DNA of 54,347 nucleotides from Planctomycetota bacterium (GTDB taxonomy: Bacteria > Planctomycetota > Planctomycetia > Gemmatales > Gemmataceae), in assembly GCA_016195405.1 (NCBI GenBank), contig JACPZP010000108.1, positions 1 to 54,347 of the forward strand, written 5' to 3'. Shown piece by piece: positions 52,291 through 54,347 of the stretch. A model generated the notes under the pieces. That model was not told the origin of the DNA. It was given only the letters and a program-made list of their open reading frames with translations, and ran no database searches. The first letter of the stretch is position 1; the number at the start of each line of letters is the position of its first letter. A program made the position numbers and the translations under genes.

Positions 52291-53409
52291 ATGCCTTTCG
52301 TGCCCATCACACAGCTTTCTCCTATCAAAGTTCAATGGCTTTGGCCCGGGCGGCTGCCCATCGGCTACTTGTCGATCATGGACGGCGATCCGGGTTTGGG
52401 CAAGTCGCTCGTCACCGTCGATCTCTGCGCCCGCATCACCACGGGCCGGCCCTTTCCCGACGGCACGGGCAGCGGCATAGGCGGCGGCAAACCGGCGGGG
52501 GTGATCTTGATCAACGCGGAGGACCGGGCCCGCGACACCATCTATGCCCGCCTCCGCGCCGCCGGCGCCAACCTGGATTTGGTCCACGTCTGGGAGCGGG
52601 CGGCCAGCGAATCTTTCCTGCGCTTGCCCAATCACGTCGGGCGACTGGAAGAAGCGCTCGCCCGCACGGGGGCCCGTTACGTCGCCATCGATCCGATCAT
52701 GGCTTTTCTGGATAGCTCGGTCAACGTCGCCTCCGATCCACACGTGCGGCAGGCGCTTCTGCCCTTGGCCGAATTGGCCGACCGCCGCCGCTGCGCCATC
52801 AACATGGTGAGGCATCTCAGCAAGACGTCGCGCCGGAGCGCTCTCTACCGCGGCCTGTTTTCCATCGGCTTCGTCGCCTCCTGCCGCGTGGCCTGGCTGG
52901 TGGGCCGCGATCCGCACAATCTGCGGAAATGCGTATTGGCCCAGCACAAGAGCAATCTCGATCCGCCGCAGCCAAGCCTGGCCTACCAGATCAAGTCCGA
53001 CCCGTCGGGAGAAGCCGTGATCGAGTGGCAGGGAACGAGCTTCTCTAACGAGGACGACCTGGCCAGGGGCGTCTTGAGCCGGCGGAAGCAATTGCAGATG
53101 CGGTCGGAAGATTTCCTGGAAACGATGCTCAAGGACGGCCCGCGGACCTCGCGGGAAATCTGGGAAGCCGCCCAAAAACAGCACATCTCGGCGCGCCAGA
53201 TCCGCAATGCCCAAAAGAGGCTAAAAATGCGCGATGTCCGCGTAGGCGCAATCGGCCCGAACCAAGTCACGTATTGGTTGCGGGAAGATCAGGAACTCCC
53301 CGCAGGCGGCGAAGACACCGAAACCGCCCGATATATGGACAACTTTTTCCGGAAGCACGAGAAGCTGTATGCAGAGCGGAATCCGCTGGATGAATTGCCC
53401 ACGAAGTAG
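52291..53409 (+). CDS. RepA/RecA-like AAA ATPase
   Basis: 372 residues from ATG 52291 (GAGG about 8 nt upstream; the upstream frame is rejected). P-loop GDPGLGKS (32-39), LCARITTGRPFPDGTG, GVILINAEDRARDTIYARL, Walker B RYVAIDPIMAFLD, a sensor-like MVRHLSKTSRRSALYRG and CRVAWLVGRDP. This is the hexameric RepA-like helicase family common on plasmids, prophages and integrated elements. The C-terminal 110 residues form a winged-helix-like region (DFLETMLKDGPRTSREIWEAAQ). Next to a recombinase gene, which suggests a mobile-element module; its substrate is DNA by inference. Confidence 0.85.
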   Translation: MPFVPITQLSPIKVQWLWPGRLPIGYLSIMDGDPGLGKSLVTVDLCARITTGRPFPDGTGSGIGGGKPAGVILINAEDRARDTIYARLRAAGANLDLVHVWERAASESFLRLPNHVGRLEEALARTGARYVAIDPIMAFLDSSVNVASDPHVRQALLPLAELADRRRCAINMVRHLSKTSRRSALYRGLFSIGFVASCRVAWLVGRDPHNLRKCVLAQHKSNLDPPQPSLAYQIKSDPSGEAVIEWQGTSFSNEDDLARGVLSRRKQLQMRSEDFLETMLKDGPRTSREIWEAAQKQHISARQIRNAQKRLKMRDVRVGAIGPNQVTYWLREDQELPAGGEDTETARYMDNFFRKHEKLYAERNPLDELPTK

Positions 53410-53428
53410 ATTGCCGCGACGGGATAAC

Positions 53429-53510
53429 AAAGGGGACATCCATGTTTAATATCGCGTTGTTTTTCTGCAACCAGGAAAACCCAGACTAAATAAACATGGA
53501 TGTTCCCTTT
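53429..53510. repeat. 20-bp inverted repeat with T-run between convergent genes
   Basis: AAAGGGGACATCCATGTTTA (53429-53448) and TAAACATGGATGTTCCCTTT (53491-53510) match at 19 of 20 positions in inverted order, 42 nt apart; T-runs follow the second arm and, on the other strand, the first. It may be a bidirectional terminator for the ATPase and recombinase genes or the end of a mobile element. Confidence 0.65.
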
Positions 53511-53523
53511 TTTTCGGCCTCGG

Positions 53524-54201
53524 TCATAACCGATCCAGCGGACTCTGTACGCCGCCGGCGCCGCGCTGCAAAACGTGCGTGTAGATCATCGTGGTGGCGA
53601 CATCTTTGTGTCCCAACAACTCTTGCACGGTGCGAATGTCATAGCCGGCTTCGAGTAGATGCGTGGCGAAACTATGCCGCAACGTGTGACAGCTCACCCT
53701 CTTGGTCAGCCCCGAGGCCAGCACGGCCTTGCGAACCTCTTTCTGGATCATGTTCTCGTGAATGTGGTGACGCATTAGGAGTGAGTGGTTCGTGGTGCGT
53801 GGTGAGCGCGCCGGCGACTGACGGCCCCCCTCGCCCCTGCGGGGGAGAGGGGTTGGGGGTGAGAGGGCATCCTCGCCGCGCGGGTCGACGCTCAGCCGGC
53901 TTGATGGAAAGAGGTATTGCCAGCCCAATTCCCGGTCGGCTTGCGGATACTTTTCTTTCAGGGCCGTGGGCAGCCAAACCCGGCCATGTCCCGCGCGCAC
54001 ATCCTGTTGGTGCAGCTCCTGAACCTGGCGTATCTGCTCGTGCAAGCGCTCGACGGTGGTCTTGGGCAACGGCACGACTCGGTCCTTGTCGCCCTTGCCC
54101 TCGCGAACCACGATTTGGCCGCGGGCGAAGTTGATGTCTTTGACTCGTAAGCGGCAACAATCGAGCAACCGCAGCCCCGAGCCGTACATCAAGTCGGCCA
54201 T
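53524..54201 (-). CDS. integron-type tyrosine recombinase, N-terminally incomplete
   Basis: 225 residues from the first ATG (54201). The catalytic domain is present: [20 protein letters not shown] (Arg11), [12 protein letters not shown] (Lys), [16 protein letters not shown] plus [12 protein letters not shown], which is the extra patch of integron integrases, then [13 protein letters not shown] (His, Arg), ELLGHKD and the nucleophile Tyr in TMIYTHV. The core-binding domain is missing. The frame stays open upstream to the window end ([11 protein letters not shown] precedes the ATG), but that text stops looking like an integrase. Within the patch about 33 codons of a dispersed repeat are inserted in frame. 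Probably inactive or altered; the patch loop might tolerate it. Confidence 0.75.
   Translation of the reverse strand: MADLMYGSGLRLLDCCRLRVKDINFARGQIVVREGKGDKDRVVPLPKTTVERLHEQIRQVQELHQQDVRAGHGRVWLPTALKEKYPQADRELGWQYLFPSSRLSVDPRGEDALSPPTPLPRRGEGGRQSPARSPRTTNHSLLMRHHIHENMIQKEVRKAVLASGLTKRVSCHTLRHSFATHLLEAGYDIRTVQELLGHKDVATTMIYTHVLQRGAGGVQSPLDRL
53775..53872. repeat. dispersed repeat inserted in the recombinase gene
   Basis: On the plus strand GTGAGTGGTTCGTGGTGCGT, then the GC-rich CCCCTCGCCCCTGCGGGGGA with GAGGGGTTGGGGGTGAG. The second part (CTCACCCCCAACCCCTCTCC on the minus strand) is a dispersed non-coding motif seen in many high-GC bacteria. It splits DPRG from HHIHEN in the integrase patch and keeps frame. 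Confidence 0.65.
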
Positions 54202-54347
54202 GAGCCGTTGAACTAAACCGCTCCGCGGGGGCAGTGTTCGCGCGTCTGGTTGACTGTCCAGCTCACCTGCCGATTGATGTAGTCGATTGATTCTTGTTCT
54301 CCACGTACGCTCAAGGTTCGCCCTGGGCGTTTTCTTTTTCCCACACG
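54202..54347. other. window end, no complete gene
   Basis: Two minus-strand frames are open to the edge. One leads into the recombinase ([18 protein letters not shown]). The other reads [20 protein letters not shown] and [15 protein letters not shown] before a TAG, and looks like the tail of a different, unrecognised protein. The recombinase 5' end was probably lost at this junction. Confidence 0.4.

Noticed and set aside
1..54347. Genome-wide reassignment of TGA (code 4/25)
   Set aside because: Many genes end cleanly at TGA with overlapping or adjacent next starts (for example purD and DUF433), so TGA is a normal stop.

Overview
The window reads as chromosomal DNA of a planctomycete, most likely of the Gemmataceae/Gemmatales type. 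Evidence: a DUF1559 prepilin-like protein, a DUF1549/DUF1553 cytochrome protein, a giant PVC-type CxxCH dehydrogenase with a DUF1080 tail, a BBP7-type outer-membrane barrel, a Ser/Thr kinase with a planctomycete N-terminal extension, many secreted lineage-specific proteins, and high-GC codon use with sparse operons. No rRNA, tRNA or CRISPR array was recognised.

Layout. 0.1-4.0 kb (minus): a redox operon of a TlpA-like thioredoxin with two in-frame UGA codons exactly at the CxxC positions, a diheme cytochrome c peroxidase and a secreted HExxH protein. 4.3-11 kb (plus): FHA protein, BBP7 barrel, a decayed PIN toxin locus, a Cys-rich exported protein, a MITE-like inverted repeat, a prepilin, a prepilin remnant and a Ser/Thr kinase whose linker carries an inverted-repeat element. 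11-12.3 kb: a second thioredoxin-like gene with an in-frame UGA directly after a Cys. 12.4-20.5 kb: archaeal-type proS, a redoxin/heme/copper-monooxygenase fusion, purD, a SnoaL-like protein, a Gly-rich surface protein and a bestrophin-like membrane protein. 20.7-27.4 kb: three exported proteins, a lipoprotein, an M20 peptidase and an AtuA-type protein. 27.5-34.8 kb: an internally deleted radical SAM gene, FHA, CPBP protease, the DUF1549/DUF1553 protein, small proteins and a decayed DUF433/DUF5615 toxin-antitoxin pair. 34.9-42.7 kb: a frameshifted DUF4139-like gene, purQ, a sulfite-oxidase-like protein, ada, an RluA-type pseudouridine synthase and a PfkB-type kinase. 42.9-54.3 kb: a large exported hydrolase-like protein, an acyl-CoA carboxylase beta chain, the giant CxxCH protein (which carries an apparent RND-efflux-pump segment in its HEAT region), a RepA-like ATPase and an integron-type recombinase interrupted by a dispersed repeat.

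The strongest discovery candidates are the two selenoprotein genes. At 3142-3153 (minus strand) the motif reads Sec-Gly-Gly-Sec in place of Cys-Gly-Pro-Cys, followed by a perfect 6-bp hairpin with a GGUC loop at SECIS distance. At 11333-11335 the motif reads Cys-Sec. Elsewhere in the window TGA clearly works as a stop codon (for example purD and the DUF433 gene). A second theme is in-frame invasion of coding genes by repeats or foreign segments (kinase linker, recombinase, giant dehydrogenase). A third is decay: truncated PIN, DUF5615, prepilin, radical SAM and nuclease genes.
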